Assembly: GCF_046054195.1 (NCBI RefSeq)
Contig: NZ_JBEQCS010000001.1
Span: 248,001 to 312,000 of the forward strand
DNA from: Celerinatantimonas sp046054195
GTDB lineage: Bacteria > Pseudomonadota > Gammaproteobacteria > Enterobacterales > Celerinatantimonadaceae
DNA: 64,000 nucleotides
Reading direction: 5' to 3'
Shown: positions 63,916 to 64,000 of the stretch, one piece after another
How positions within the stretch are numbered: position 1 is the stretch's first letter
How the letters are laid out: each line of letters begins with the position of its first letter
Position numbers and translations under genes: made by a program
The notes under the pieces: model-generated
Database searches by the model: none
What the model was told of the DNA's origin: nothing
The model's input: the letters and a program-made list of their open reading frames with translations, nothing else

Positions 63916-64000
63916 ATGGATTATTTTGCGTTGTTGGTAAGTGTCGGTGCACTTTGGGCGCTGGCCGTAGTAACTCCCGGGCCGAATATGTGGCTGACGG
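63916..64000 (+). CDS. LysE/RhtB-family exporter, start only
   Basis: The first 28 codons before the window ends: MDYFALLVSVGALWALAVV followed by TPGPNMWLT. The TPGPNM motif after a first membrane helix is the LysE/RhtB signature. AAGGAG lies eight bases before the ATG. Confidence 0.8.
   Translation, partial: MDYFALLVSVGALWALAVVTPGPNMWLT

Overview
This 64 kb window looks like chromosomal backbone of a gammaproteobacterium near the Vibrionales, Aeromonadales or Celerinatantimonadaceae. The reasons are gene content and order: pckA-hslO-hslR directly before a complete gspC-N type II secretion operon, then nudE-cysQ, rep, the ilvLGMEDA operon and comM. Genus cannot be fixed from sequence alone. 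I see no phage, insertion sequence, CRISPR array or rRNA.

Layout. 1-11 kb: an FMN riboswitch ahead of a DMT-type transporter (probably riboflavin uptake); a putrescine block (potFGHI transporter, puuA ligase, divergent puuB oxidase); a second DMT permease and a YdhF-like aldo/keto reductase. 10.7-11.3 kb: six tRNAs (Arg-His-Leu-Pro-Leu-Pro), the last two a repeat of the Leu-Pro pair. 11.5-13.3 kb: a small secreted peptide, ohr/ohrR peroxide defence, and an H-NOX-like protein that has lost its heme-ligand residues. 13.4-18.6 kb: fruBKA facing cra across two Cra operators. 18.6-20.9 kb: a probable beta-propeller protein and pyrBI. 21-26 kb: an AGCS amino-acid symporter behind a structured leader, then pckA, hslO, hslR.

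26.3-37.4 kb is a twelve-gene type II secretion operon, gspC to gspN, with short overlaps; the prepilin peptidase gspO is not here. Next come nudE, cysQ, a candidate small RNA, crcB with a fluoride riboswitch, rep, a chemotaxis receptor, a YlqF-type GTPase with a DUF2750 gene, a NicO metal exporter with its DUF1007 partner, argO/argP, glycerate kinase, a RimJ-like acetyltransferase and several small unknown genes. 53.9-60.4 kb is the branched-chain amino-acid operon with an intact leader peptide and attenuator and an extra intrinsic terminator between ilvE and ilvD. The window ends with a DUF6515-like protein, a GntR regulator, comM and the start of a LysE-family gene.

Regulation by RNA and by short operators is the richest theme: FMN and fluoride riboswitches, ilv attenuation, a pyrBI leader that looks like the pyrC/pyrD start-site-switching type, an unassigned structured leader before the AGCS symporter, and a three-hairpin candidate sRNA after cysQ. 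The most unusual protein is the H-NOX-like one. I did not find a large undescribed multi-gene system.
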